Assembly (NCBI RefSeq): GCF_008369935.1
Contig: NZ_VTUZ01000028.1
Coordinates: 1 to 64,000, forward strand
Direction: 5' to 3'
DNA length: 64,000 bases
Source of the DNA: Paraburkholderia panacisoli
GTDB lineage: Bacteria > Pseudomonadota > Gammaproteobacteria > Burkholderiales > Burkholderiaceae
Numbering within the stretch: position 1 is the stretch's first letter; the number at the start of each line of letters is the position of its first letter. The translations under genes were made by a program, and so were the position numbers. The notes under the pieces were generated by a model. That model saw only the letters and a list, made by a program, of their open reading frames with translations, made no database searches and had not been told where the DNA came from. This document shows, one piece after another, positions 8,559 to 16,888 of this stretch.

Positions 8559-8735
8559 ATGAACAAGGATCAGGTGAAAGGCCGCGTTGAGGAAGCAAAG
8601 GGAAAAGTCAAGGAAGCGGTCGGCAAAGCCACGGGAAGCGAAACGACCCAGGTGAAGGGTAAGGTCGAACAGGTCGCCGGCAAGACACGGGCCGCGTACG
8701 GCGATGCAAAGGAGCAACTGAAGAAACAGCCTTAG
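8559..8735 (+). CDS. CsbD-family stress protein, copy 1
   Basis: 58 residues, highly charged and rich in Lys, Glu, Gly and Ala, starting MNKDQVKGRVEEAKGKVKEA. This matches the CsbD family of general stress proteins, which are small, helical and induced by stress or sigma-factor control in many bacteria. AAGGA lies 6 nt upstream of the ATG. A paralogue is at 17756-17932. Biochemical function is not established for the family. Confidence 0.9.
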   Translation: MNKDQVKGRVEEAKGKVKEAVGKATGSETTQVKGKVEQVAGKTRAAYGDAKEQLKKQP

Positions 8736-8758
8736 GCTGTTCGCACCGACAGGTCTTG

Positions 8759-8800
8759 AGGCGTCACGTAATGGGGCAAAGTACTCGCGTGACGCCTTTC
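8759..8800 (+). terminator. Hairpin after csbD-like gene
   Basis: A 10-bp stem (AGGCGTCACG with CGTGACGCCT) with a 19-nt loop is followed by TTC, 24 bp after the CsbD stop codon. It probably ends the upstream transcript. Confidence 0.5.
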
Positions 8801-8832
8801 CCAACGTATGCTTTCGAACCGCGGGGTGCACG

Positions 8833-9225
8833 ATGAAACGGGTTATCACGCCGGTATCGGTGGCTGTGCTCGGAACGGCCCTGATCACGGGAACGCTGCG
8901 GGCTCAGGGAACGCCACAATCCATCACGGCGAAGCGCGTTGATGTGGTCCAGCTGGCGACGGGGTACCGGGCGTCCAGGATCAACGGATCGCCCGTCTAT
9001 AACCGCAACAAGGACAACATCGGAACAATTGACGATCTGATCGTCAGCCCAACCGATCGGGTTCCCTACGTCATTCTCTCGGTAGGCGGGTTTCTCGGGA
9101 TGGGAACCCATCTCGTCGCGGTACCGTTTGGCAGCCTGCAGGTCGTCGACAGGCAGATGCGGCTGCCAGACGCGACCAGGGAGTCCCTGAAAGCATTGCC
9201 CGAGTTCAGGTACGCGCCTGAGTAA
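8833..9225 (+). CDS. Exported PRC-barrel protein
   Basis: 130 residues. A signal peptide (MKRVITPVSVAVLGTALITG, cleavage probably after LRAQG) precedes a PRC-barrel domain. The barrel is recognised by NKDNIGTIDDLIVSPTDRVP and ILSVGGFLGMGTHLVAVPF, where FLGMG and the following strand are typical. PRC-barrel domains bind RNA or proteins; exported ones in Burkholderiaceae have unknown roles, often in stress loci. Similar barrels occur at 13517 and 16889. Confidence 0.85.
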   Translation: MKRVITPVSVAVLGTALITGTLRAQGTPQSITAKRVDVVQLATGYRASRINGSPVYNRNKDNIGTIDDLIVSPTDRVPYVILSVGGFLGMGTHLVAVPFGSLQVVDRQMRLPDATRESLKALPEFRYAPE

Positions 9226-9579
9226 CGGCTGCCACCGCTTTTGATGCGTAGCCGCCGCGGGCGGGCAGGCAATCTGGCCGGCACTATGGCTGGACGATGG
9301 GCGACCATCATGGTCGGGATCGCCTGCGACCCGCGGACTTTCGGACTCGCCGCTCCGTCGCGCTTTTTTCGAAGAGCGGGTGCCCGGATTCTGCTCGGTG
9401 TTAGTGACGAATCCGGACGCCGCGCGCGGCTTTCGCCGGCGCTCCAGACAGGCACCCGCATCGACACGTAGTAACCGCACTAAAAAGTGCCGATGTCGTG
9501 AGAATGTGCGCGACCTCCCCGCCGCAGGATTGCAAGCGCCACGCAGGCACGCGAACCACCGCCCCGGCTGTTTTATACG
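9226..9579. other. Convergent intergenic region
   Basis: It lies between the PRC-barrel gene (plus) and the SYLF gene (minus), so it should contain terminators for both. A run CGCGCTTTTTTCG occurs near 9358, and GCGACCATCATGGTCG, a near-perfect inverted repeat, near 9301. No gene is seen. Confidence 0.4.
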
Positions 9580-10167
9580 CTACAGTGACTTCAGCCTCGT
9601 GACCTTCGTGCCTTCGAGCGTCACGCCTGCCATCAACCCGTTGTTCGTGAGCACGAACGCTTCAACTGGCGCAGTCGCGGTAGTGGTGTCAACATTGCCG
9701 TTCGCGCCGACTTTCAGTACCGCCACAGACGCGTCGCCGCCCACCGACCAGCCTTCGCTATTACGGAACCGGTCGAGTGCGTCCTCGGTCATGAACAGGA
9801 AAACGATGGCTTTCGATTGCGCGCCGATCTGCAGCCCGACCGAACCGGTCGTGGTGCTGTAGTACCCGACCGTGCGCCCGCCAACGCGCAGCGAGCCTTC
9901 ACCATACTGGCCGCCGACGCCGAAGCCGGCGGCAATGACCGACGGGAACACCAGCACACCACGGGCCTTGCCGACGAGTTCATGCGAGCCGTTGGCGGCA
10001 ACGTATAGGCGTGCAAGGGTCGAGTCGACACCAGTATCAATGGTGTGACGCTTTTCGGCTTGCTGCCCGCTCGTGTCGGCCCCCCCGGTCATCGTGCAGC
10101 CCGAGACTGCGAGGCCGATGGCAAGGATGGAACCAGGCGTACCCAATATGAATGTTCGTCGTAGCAT
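9580..10167 (-). CDS. SYLF/YSC84-domain lipoprotein, copy 1
   Basis: 195 residues. The N-terminus is a lipoprotein signal ending in the lipobox LAVSGC. The mature part carries a SYLF (Ysc84 actin-binding, DUF500-like) domain, seen in ARGVLVFPSVIAAGFGVGGQ, YGEGSLRV, SVGLQIGAQSKAIVFLFMTE and GGDASVAVLKVGANG. The domain binds phosphoinositides in eukaryotes; bacterial members are envelope proteins of unknown function. The start at 10167 has GGAG 6 nt upstream. It is very similar to the protein at 15989-16576, on the opposite strand. Confidence 0.88.
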   Translation of the reverse strand: MLRRTFILGTPGSILAIGLAVSGCTMTGGADTSGQQAEKRHTIDTGVDSTLARLYVAANGSHELVGKARGVLVFPSVIAAGFGVGGQYGEGSLRVGGRTVGYYSTTTGSVGLQIGAQSKAIVFLFMTEDALDRFRNSEGWSVGGDASVAVLKVGANGNVDTTTATAPVEAFVLTNNGLMAGVTLEGTKVTRLKSL

Positions 10168-10330
10168 CATCGTCTCCTGGTCGTTCCTGGATGCTTCTGA
10201 CGCTACGCGAGGGCGGCTGCGGACGCGGTACGACAGCGTACAGAAACGCGAAACAGGTCCCGATGAACAAGACGGGTTTGACCCACAACATGCGCATCGC
10301 TCTCCGGTCGTCTTCGGGCATCGGGGCAAG
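10168..10330 (-). other. Conserved leader upstream of SYLF gene, copy 1
   Basis: On the minus strand this 160-bp segment is strongly similar to 15831-15988 upstream of the second SYLF gene, including ATCGGGACCTGTTTCGCGTT. One frame encodes a short hydrophobic peptide in both copies (LFIGTCFAFLYAVVPRPQP here). It is either a regulated promoter/leader or a small membrane peptide gene. Confidence 0.45.
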
Positions 10331-10496
10331 GTCCTGTTTTTCCCAGCAGACCTATTCATTCAGTATGTCTGCCTGCTCTTTCCGGATACCCAATATTTTG
10401 GTCCACTGCACTTCTCTGAACAGGCCCGGCTTTTCATGTAGCAACATGATTCCGGCGCCATCGCTTCGTCCTGGAAAAAACTTATCGAGGCGCCGA

Positions 10497-11561
10497 TCAA
10501 CCCGCGGCGGCACGTCGCAACACCGGGCGCCTTGATGCCTGAAGGAGTGACGTATAGCTGTCGAGGTAATTCCGTGCCATCGTCCTGGCACTGAAGCGAC
10601 GTTCGAACTGGGCGCGGATTTCTGTACGTGACAGCTCATCGAGACGTTGCAGTGCACCGACGGCACCCTGTACGTCTTCGCAGATATAGCCGGTGACACC
10701 GTGATCGATCACCTCCGGTACCGAGCCGCGATTGAATGCAATCACTGGGGTCCCGCACGCCATCGCTTCGATCATGACAAGGCCGAACGGCTCGGACCAG
10801 TCGATCGGAAACAGCAGCGCCTTCGCACCCGATAGGAACCCAGGCTTCTGCTGCTCGCTGATTTCCCCGAGAAATTCGACGTGCGCCTGCGACAGCAGCG
10901 GCTCGATTTCCATCTTGAAGTATCTCTGGTCGGTCTTGTCTATCTTCGCGGCGATCTTCAACGGCAGACCGCTTTGTGCAGCGATCCTGATGGCGACGTC
11001 TGCTCCTTTCTCCGGACTCAGACGTCCCAGGAAAGCGAGATATTGCGGCACATTCTGCGTTTGCGGCGTGAGCAGCGTTTCCGGCAGACCGTGATAGATC
11101 GTGTCGAGCCAGTTCGCCTGCGGCAGCGGCACACGTTGTGAATCGGAGATCGACACGACCGGCGCCTTCGGAAACGTATTGAACACGGCTTGGAGTTCCG
11201 GCAGGTCGAGGCGGCCGTGCAGCGTCGTCACGAACGGCGTGTCGAACTGCGAAAACAGCGAGAAAGGCAGATAGTCGAGATGGAAGTGCAACACGTCGAA
11301 TTCGTGGGCGACACGGCGCACCTCTTCGAGCATCAGCATGTGTGGGGCGAGGACGTCGCGGGTCGACGGATCGAGGCGCAATGCACGCGGCCACGCAGCT
11401 TCGAGCGTCGCCTTCGTGTGCGAGTCGCCGCTCGCGAACAGGGTCACGTCGTGCCCCAGGTCGACGAGCGCGTCGGTGAGGTAAGACACCACGCGCTCGG
11501 TGCCGCCATAGAATTTAGGAGGAACGGCCTCGTGCAGCGGGGCAATCTGTGCGATTCGCAT
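10497..11561 (-). CDS. Family 4 glycosyltransferase
   Basis: 354 residues with the two-Rossmann GT-B fold. The N-terminal domain starts MRIAQIAPLHEAVPPKFYGG with the acceptor-side loop. The C-terminal donor-binding domain shows YLAFLGRLSPEKGADVAIRI and the E-x7-E region FGLVMIEAMACGTPVIAFNR of GT4 retaining transferases. It transfers a sugar from a nucleotide-sugar to an unknown acceptor in the cytoplasm. The start at 11561 is preceded by GGAG 9 nt upstream; the frame is open upstream but that part overlaps the 43-bp element. No polysaccharide operon surrounds it. Confidence 0.88.
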   Translation of the reverse strand: MRIAQIAPLHEAVPPKFYGGTERVVSYLTDALVDLGHDVTLFASGDSHTKATLEAAWPRALRLDPSTRDVLAPHMLMLEEVRRVAHEFDVLHFHLDYLPFSLFSQFDTPFVTTLHGRLDLPELQAVFNTFPKAPVVSISDSQRVPLPQANWLDTIYHGLPETLLTPQTQNVPQYLAFLGRLSPEKGADVAIRIAAQSGLPLKIAAKIDKTDQRYFKMEIEPLLSQAHVEFLGEISEQQKPGFLSGAKALLFPIDWSEPFGLVMIEAMACGTPVIAFNRGSVPEVIDHGVTGYICEDVQGAVGALQRLDELSRTEIRAQFERRFSARTMARNYLDSYTSLLQASRRPVLRRAAAG

Positions 11562-11684
11562 TGGCCGGTCTCCGTGGAAGAGATGCTGGGGCTTCAAACT
11601 ATTCCCGAATGACCAGCGATAGTCTCGAAGGCTGGGCGTCTGCGCGATATATTTTGCGTTGCGCCGGGTCTGGCCTGAACTGAA

Positions 11685-11727
11685 GTTCTCACCTGCGAGA
11701 AGATACGTCTGTACGGTAGCGTTCAAC
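11685..11727 (-). promoter_or_regulatory. Conserved 43-bp element, copy B
   Basis: On the minus strand it begins GTTGAACGCTACCGTACAGA and ends in GTGAGAAC at the same spacing as copies A and C. It lies about 125 bp upstream of the glycosyltransferase start and points toward that gene. Confidence 0.55.
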
Positions 11728-11950
11728 CCCAGTCATTCGACGGGCCATGCCGTTTTCCTGTTCTTCATTCGATTGATCGTGCCGCCCGTGTGCGTCGCGG
11801 GCACAACGCGCGCTATTGCCCGGGCGCGCCCGGCGGGCCATGTCAGCCGTCTGCGGTTTCGCTGAAAATAGTGGGCTTGGAGCCGCTACGTTCTGCGTCT
11901 CCGACAGAGGTATGTGGTCGTTGCTGGTCACGTCAGCGCAGGAGGAAATC

Positions 11951-12142
11951 ATGCCCTCAAACCCGACCACTCGACCGGTTCACCGGCCAGGACTTCCGGA
12001 TCACCCCGTCTACGGCGTTACACCAGGCACCAGGTCGCCGGCGCCTGAACCTGCGCCGGGCACTCCGGGCGACGTTCCTGATGCCGCAGGAGCGGAGCCG
12101 GACCCGCACGCGCATCTGCCGAGCAGATCAGACGACAATTGA
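11951..12142 (+). CDS. Small proline-rich protein, unknown
   Basis: 63 residues starting at an ATG with the strong ribosome binding site CAGGAGGAAATC. The protein is rich in Pro, Gly, Ala and Asp (HPVYGVTPGTRSPAPEPAPG), has no hydrophobic segment and is probably disordered. I do not recognise the family. The ribosome binding site is the main evidence that it is translated. Confidence 0.6.
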   Translation: MPSNPTTRPVHRPGLPDHPVYGVTPGTRSPAPEPAPGTPGDVPDAAGAEPDPHAHLPSRSDDN

Positions 12143-13049
12143 GCTACCTGGGTGTGTAGCCCGACGGCGCCGCCCGGGTGTGTTCCGTGCAGCCTACCTG
12201 CACGTGACGGCGTCGAAGGGAGATCAGTGCAGCGCACCGAACCTACCGTGTGCCGCCTCAGTCGGGTTTAGCCCGGCGTCGTACGGGCACAGCGCACGCT
12301 CAATCCGTTCACCATTGGCTTGATCTGGCAACTGGAGGAAGCCCCGCCCCGGCGCATCCGATAAGCCAGTGCGACGCCCATGCGCGCAGTTCTTCGGCCT
12401 GTCCGGTGGAAGGGAGCGAGCGCACATGGCGGCTTGATGTGACCGTTAATACGTTCTCACCGCCGGCGCGGCATGTCTGTACGGTAGCGGTCGACACCCT
12501 TCACACGTTCGTCAAGCCGCTGCTCCTGTACCATCATGTGATCGATCCTGCCGTCCGTCTCCGCAGCGAGTGCATCGAGCGGCTATGGAACAACCGGTTT
12601 TTGCAACGCGACACGTTCGATACACGCGGAGACTGACGCGCGCACACAAGGAAATGCGTGTCCTGAGGTCACTCCATGACGCCTCCGACCCCGAGCGCCG
12701 ATCTCGCCAGATCGCTCAGTTCAAATGTCCTGAGGCGGGTCAATTGATGCAGCGCACACCGCCGCAACCTGCACGATTCCAAGACGAACGCCGTCGTGGC
12801 GGACTTCGTCAACAGTCTGGATTGGACGGCCTCTTGCTGCACGCTTCCGCCACGCGCAGGGAACAGGACCTGTCTGATTGCAGTGGAGAGTTCTATAGTA
12901 AACAGGCCGCCACCCGTCGATTGGCCGAGAACCGCGGCGCAGCATCATGCCAGCTGGCTCAGGCAGACGGGACTGACGGTACCACGTTGGGATCCGGAAA
13001 AACGGCGCCCCAACTTACCCTGGAACAACCTTCGAGGGGGAGTTTCATC
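12143..13049. other. 900-bp gap with the third 43-bp element
   Basis: Open frames here lack ribosome binding sites and family features. The only clear structure is copy C of the 43-bp element at 12453-12495. The region next to 13050 must contain the promoter of the small helical protein gene. Confidence 0.4.
12453..12495 (-). promoter_or_regulatory. Conserved 43-bp element, copy C
   Basis: On the minus strand it reads GTCGACCGCTACCGTACAGA and then ends GTGAGAAC, as in copies A and B. No recognisable minus-strand gene follows it, so its target may have been lost. Confidence 0.5.
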
Positions 13050-13376
13050 ATGCTGCAAGCTAGCGAAATCCAGAAGCGTTTCACCCATCTGGAGCAAACC
13101 ATCGAGAAAGCTTCGCAGGCCTGTCACGCCGACGCCACGCTGCCCAAGGAGCTGATGGACTGCGTTGATCAGCTGGACAAGAAGTCCGAAGGCGCAAAAA
13201 AAATAATGGAGTCGAAAGACGAAAATCGCATGCGTCAATGGATAGACGACCTTGAACAGGTCGGCGACCGCGCAGAGCAGGCGTGTCAACGTGCAACCAA
13301 TGTAGATGCGAAAGTAAAAAGTGCCGTCACCTCGGTCCATGCCGAACTTTCCGATCTGAAAAAACAGCTGCATTAA
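13050..13376 (+). CDS. Small helical charged protein, unknown
   Basis: 108 residues starting MLQASEIQKRFTHLEQTIEK with GAGGGGGAG upstream of the ATG. The sequence is almost entirely amphipathic helix with heptad-like spacing and ends AELSDLKKQLH, suggesting a coiled coil or helical bundle. No signal peptide or membrane segment is present. I cannot name the family. It sits at the centre of the inverted stress-gene duplication and may be a cytoplasmic stress protein. Confidence 0.75.
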   Translation: MLQASEIQKRFTHLEQTIEKASQACHADATLPKELMDCVDQLDKKSEGAKKIMESKDENRMRQWIDDLEQVGDRAEQACQRATNVDAKVKSAVTSVHAELSDLKKQLH

Positions 13377-13516
13377 CTCGTTTTTAGTAGGGGCAACCCT
13401 GCCGTGTGCCTCGCACGAAGCTGACGTTAGCTGTCGCGCACCACTCCGTGTCTGCACTGGCCCATGGCATGACGGTTGCGGGACAGAAGGTCTGGTCTTT
13501 TCACGAGGGGAGCATC

Positions 13517-13987
13517 ATGACCACACTTGACCCCAGCATCCAACCTGCAACTGGTGGCAGTGGCGCGAGGATTGTCGGCGGCGGAACTGGCGAAGGCCCC
13601 GGCCCGGATGTGATGGCGGCAGCCACGCTCGACGGCGACAAGGTCATCACTTCCGATGGCGAAGATATCGGAAAAATCTCCGACATCATGCTCGACGTAC
13701 GCGGCGGCCGGATCGCGTACGCCGTCCTGTCGAGCGGCGGATTCCTTGGCATGGGCAACACCCTTTACGCCATCCCGTGGAGCGCGTTGACGTTAGACAC
13801 TAACGAGAAGTGCTTCCGGCTCGACATCACCGCCGAACGCATCAAGAACGCGCCCGGCTTCGACAAGGACCATTGGCCCGCGATGTCGGACCCGCAGTGG
13901 GGTTCGTCGCTGCACGAGTACTACAACCAGCGGCCCTACTGGCTGGCCACCCGGGGCGCAGTCGAAGGCCGGACGCTCGATCTTTGA
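13517..13987 (+). CDS. PRC-barrel domain protein
   Basis: 156 residues, start chosen at the ATG preceded by GAGGGGAG. A Gly-rich N-terminal linker (about residues 10-35) precedes a PRC-barrel seen in DGEDIGKISDIMLDVRGGRI and AVLSSGGFLGMGNTLYAIPW. The C-terminus ends with SLHEYYNQRPYW, a feature common in this bacterial PRC-barrel group. No signal peptide, so it is cytoplasmic. Function is unknown; these proteins accompany CsbD and SYLF genes here. Confidence 0.88.
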   Translation: MTTLDPSIQPATGGSGARIVGGGTGEGPGPDVMAAATLDGDKVITSDGEDIGKISDIMLDVRGGRIAYAVLSSGGFLGMGNTLYAIPWSALTLDTNEKCFRLDITAERIKNAPGFDKDHWPAMSDPQWGSSLHEYYNQRPYWLATRGAVEGRTLDL

Positions 13988-14009
13988 GCCGTTAAAACAA
14001 AGGACGGCC

Positions 14010-14038
14010 GTGTCTGTAGTGGTCGAACCACAGGACAC
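14010..14038 (+). repeat. Inverted repeat after PRC-barrel gene
   Basis: GTGTC...GTGGT-CG-AACCAC...GGACAC forms a hairpin about 20 bp past the PRC-barrel stop codon, just before the clearer terminator. Confidence 0.4.
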
Positions 14039-14055
14039 GTTCGCCATCTGTTCGA

Positions 14056-14082
14056 AACGCCGGTCGCAAGGCCGGCGTTTTC
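14056..14082 (+). terminator. Rho-independent terminator
   Basis: A perfect 9-bp GC-rich stem (AAACGCCGG with CCGGCGTTT) and a short loop is followed by TCG. The stem includes an A-run on the left and a T-run on the right, the classic bidirectional form. It ends the PRC-barrel transcript. Confidence 0.7.
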
Positions 14083-14731
14083 GTGTCACCAGCAGTTGTC
14101 GAAAGAGCTTCGTGAGACGGCTACTGGAGCGGGCTTGCGCAGAAACGCGTTCCAGAGATGGTCTTCCTGCCGGCGACGACGCGACGGAAGCCGCTACGGC
14201 GGACAATGCGACGTTGCGCGAGCACGAGGCCCGGACACCCAGCCATCTGCACAAGGTGGTCCCGGAGATGAAGCAAACGCGGTTCAGGGAGTTGAGCGCC
14301 AGTAGCCGCACAAGGTGTAGTCCGGATAGGGTAATCGTTCGAAACGTGAAAAATCTGACGGTTGATGTTCGGGCAGCCTCATCTGGTGCAGGATTCGACT
14401 TGATCTGGTTTTGCGCTGTGCGTGGTTCGAGAGTTTCCGAATATGCATTACGATCAGAAGAGCTTTTATAGTGACGTGAGGTCAACCACGACGCGGCAGC
14501 GAAGGACGAACGTCGCTTTAAATACTGGTCGCCATCGTTCGATCGTTGTTACCGACGTAGGGAGCAAGCTCGCCGATGACTTCCATGAGCAAGTCGAAAT
14601 CGCCGAGACGTCGCACCTGAGCTCAACAGCCGATCGCGAAACGAGCGACGCGTTCAAGGCTCATGTCAGAAGGCAGTGGATCGTGCTTGTCTCGCTGTCT
14701 TACCGAAAAATCGACGAATCAGAGGTGCCAC
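14083..14731. other. Gap with no convincing gene
   Basis: About 650 bp before the DUF1571 gene. Open frames are present but have no recognisable domain or ribosome binding site. The promoter of the DUF1571 gene presumably lies in its distal part. Confidence 0.3.
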
Positions 14732-15670
14732 ATGCTGCGTGTCGCCAAGACGTCAATAAAGTCCCGCGCCGCAGGGTTTGTGAGGCTCGCATCTCTGGCG
14801 CTCGCATCGGCTGCAATGATTGTCGCGCCGGGGCACGCTGAGGACGCGCCGACACTGAAGAGCCATCCAGCCCCGGGAGATCAGTCACCCATCGCGCTCG
14901 CGCAGGTAGCGAGTCTGCCTGTCGAGCGCCAGGTAGTCTGGCTAGGCCAGGCCGCCCGAAGCGGTGAGCTCGAAAGATTGGACGACGCGCAACTGATCGA
15001 ACTCTTTCAAGCGCTCGCACCCGACACGCTTTCTCGCTACGTGCAGACGGGCAGCGCACGCTACGGGGAATACGAGTTCCAGACGTTCAGCCAACAACGC
15101 GTGAAAGGCAGATGGCAGACAAAGCCGGCTCACATGCTGGTCCGCTATCGTCAGGAGCCGCGACAAGTCTACGTGAAGTGGCTGGCTGACGGCAGGAATG
15201 CCGGGCAGGAAATGATTTATGACGAAACGAAGGATCCGGACCAGCTTTACGCGCATCTGGGTGGGATCCTCAACCTCGCGTCCTTCTGGGTACCTATCGA
15301 TGGCGCTCGCGTCAAGGCGCAGTCGAACCATACCGTGCGTGAATTGGGCATAGACTTTTTCACGGATCTGTTTCTGGCCGAGCTGAAGAAGTATCGCGCG
15401 GCAGGCGTCGAGAAGCCTTTGAAGATCGAGGTGCTGAACGATCATGGTGCGCGCGTAGTAGCGTTCACGTGGGAAACACCTACCGGGCGGCCCGACTTCT
15501 ATGCAAAGAAGGAGCGGCTCGGCCTCGACTTGCGGCAACCTTTTTTTCGCACGAGCGAAGCGTGGGACAACGATCTCGAACTCTTCGAGAAGTTTTCGTT
15601 CACGGACGTGACGCAGAAACGTTTCGACGACTCGGTATTCGATCCAAAGAACCCGGAGTACAGGTTCTGA
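14732..15670 (+). CDS. Exported DUF1571-type protein
   Basis: 312 residues. A signal peptide (about residues 1-34, hydrophobic stretch FVRLASLALASAAMIVAPGH) is followed by a mature domain with MLVRYRQEPRQVYVKWLADG and PDFYAKKERLGLDLRQPFF, which I associate with DUF1571. The start at 14732 has AGAGG close upstream. Such proteins are periplasmic or outer-membrane associated, and their function is unknown. The last residues NPEYRF are intact, so the gene is complete. Confidence 0.75.
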   Translation: MLRVAKTSIKSRAAGFVRLASLALASAAMIVAPGHAEDAPTLKSHPAPGDQSPIALAQVASLPVERQVVWLGQAARSGELERLDDAQLIELFQALAPDTLSRYVQTGSARYGEYEFQTFSQQRVKGRWQTKPAHMLVRYRQEPRQVYVKWLADGRNAGQEMIYDETKDPDQLYAHLGGILNLASFWVPIDGARVKAQSNHTVRELGIDFFTDLFLAELKKYRAAGVEKPLKIEVLNDHGARVVAFTWETPTGRPDFYAKKERLGLDLRQPFFRTSEAWDNDLELFEKFSFTDVTQKRFDDSVFDPKNPEYRF

Positions 15671-15830
15671 CGCGGCGCCGCTCTCGGCCCTTGCGACGAC
15701 GGGAGAGCGGCTCGAACGCTTCCTGGCCGGCGAGCCGTATCGTCTCGTGCAAAAGAAGCGAAATTAACCGAGAATATCCGGACCGGGCAGCAAACATACT
15801 GACTGGACTGCTGCCAAAACCAACCAATGC

Positions 15831-15988
15831 GCCGATGCGCCCAAACGACTGGGAAGCGATGTGCGTGTTGCGAGTCAAAACCGGCTTGTCCATCGGGACC
15901 TGTTTCGCGTTTTTGTACGCTGTCGTACCACGTCCGCAGCCGCTTTGGCGTAGCGTCAAAAGTATCCCGAAACCACCTGGAGTCGATG
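15831..15988 (+). other. Conserved leader upstream of SYLF gene, copy 2
   Basis: Diverged duplicate of 10168-10330, sharing ATCGGGACCTGTTTCGCGTT and the downstream GTACGCTGTCGTACC. The corresponding peptide frame reads LSIGTCFAFLYAVVPRPQP. Conservation outside the SYLF coding region shows that regulation was duplicated together with the gene. Confidence 0.45.
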
Positions 15989-16576
15989 ATGCTGCGACGA
16001 ACATTCATATGGGGCACGCCGGGATCGATCCTCGCTATTGGCCTCGCGGTCTCCGGCTGCACGACGACCGGAACATCCGACGCCAGCAGCCATCAGGCTG
16101 ACAAGCGTCACACCGTCGACGCGGGTGTCGACTCGACGCTTGCACGCCTTTACACCACCGCCAACGGTTCACGTGAACTGGTCGGCAACGCGCGTGGCGT
16201 ACTCGTGTTCCCGTCGGTCATCGCCGCTGGCTTCTGGGTCGGCGGCCAGTATGGTGAAGGCTCGCTGCGCGTCGGTGGCAGCACGGTCGGGTACTACAGC
16301 ACTACGACTCGTTCGATCGGGCTTCAGATCGGCGCGCAATCGAAAGCCATCATTTTCCTGTTCATGACCGAGGACGCGCTCGCCCGATTCCGTAACAGCG
16401 AAGGCTGGTCGGCAGGCGGTGACGCGTCAGGGGCAGTACTGAAAGTCGGCGCGAACGGCAACATTGATACCACTACCGCGACGGCTCCGGTCGAAGCGTT
16501 CGTGCTCACGAACAGCGGGTTAATGGCCGGTGTGACGCTCGAAGGCACGAAGGGCACCAGGCTCGAGTCACTATAA
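15989..16576 (+). CDS. SYLF/YSC84-domain lipoprotein, copy 2
   Basis: 195 residues, paralogue of the protein at 9580-10167, with the same lipobox LAVSGC and the SYLF landmarks VLVFPSVIAAGFWVGGQ and GLQIGAQSKAIIFLFMTE. GGAG lies 6 nt before the ATG at 15989; an alternative ATG lies one codon earlier. It is anchored in the envelope by its lipidated Cys, probably in the outer membrane. Function is unknown. It lies on the right arm of the inverted duplication. Confidence 0.88.
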   Translation: MLRRTFIWGTPGSILAIGLAVSGCTTTGTSDASSHQADKRHTVDAGVDSTLARLYTTANGSRELVGNARGVLVFPSVIAAGFWVGGQYGEGSLRVGGSTVGYYSTTTRSIGLQIGAQSKAIIFLFMTEDALARFRNSEGWSAGGDASGAVLKVGANGNIDTTTATAPVEAFVLTNSGLMAGVTLEGTKGTRLESL

Positions 16577-16637
16577 CGGGTGACGCAGGCGGGGCAGGTT
16601 TGTGTCTGTTTGCCGTTTTCAATCTTACGGAGGAGGC

Positions 16638-16784
16638 ATGCACATTCTCACGAACGCGGGCCCGCTGGTTTCACTGATTGCTGGCATTCTGATTCTCGTG
16701 GTGCCTCGCCTGTTGAATTACATCGTTGCGATCTACCTGATCGTTATCGGGTTGCTCGGGCTGTTCGGGGGACATCTCCACTGA
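16638..16784 (+). CDS. DUF3096-type small membrane protein
   Basis: 48 residues, MHILTNAGPLVSLIAGILIL and a second hydrophobic helix LLNYIVAIYLIVIGLLGLFG. This pattern fits the DUF3096 family of two-helix inner-membrane peptides. The ribosome binding site GGAGGAGG lies just upstream. It follows the SYLF gene by about 60 bp and may be co-transcribed. Function is unknown. Confidence 0.8.
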   Translation: MHILTNAGPLVSLIAGILILVVPRLLNYIVAIYLIVIGLLGLFGGHLH

Positions 16785-16888
16785 ACCGAAACGGCCCGTG
16801 AAGAAGGCGCGTTGCGAACAGCGGTCTTGTTTAGGTGGTTCAGGACGTCCAGGCATCGATCGCCGGAAGCAGAGAAGGAGTATCGAAC

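Noticed and set aside
9226..9579. CRISPR-like or tandem repeats
   Set aside because: No direct repeats with regular spacing occur here or elsewhere in the window.
12010..12427. Possible minus-strand genes downstream of 43-bp element copy C
   Set aside because: Frames are short, Arg/Pro-rich and lack ribosome binding sites; they overlap the better-supported small gene at 11951.
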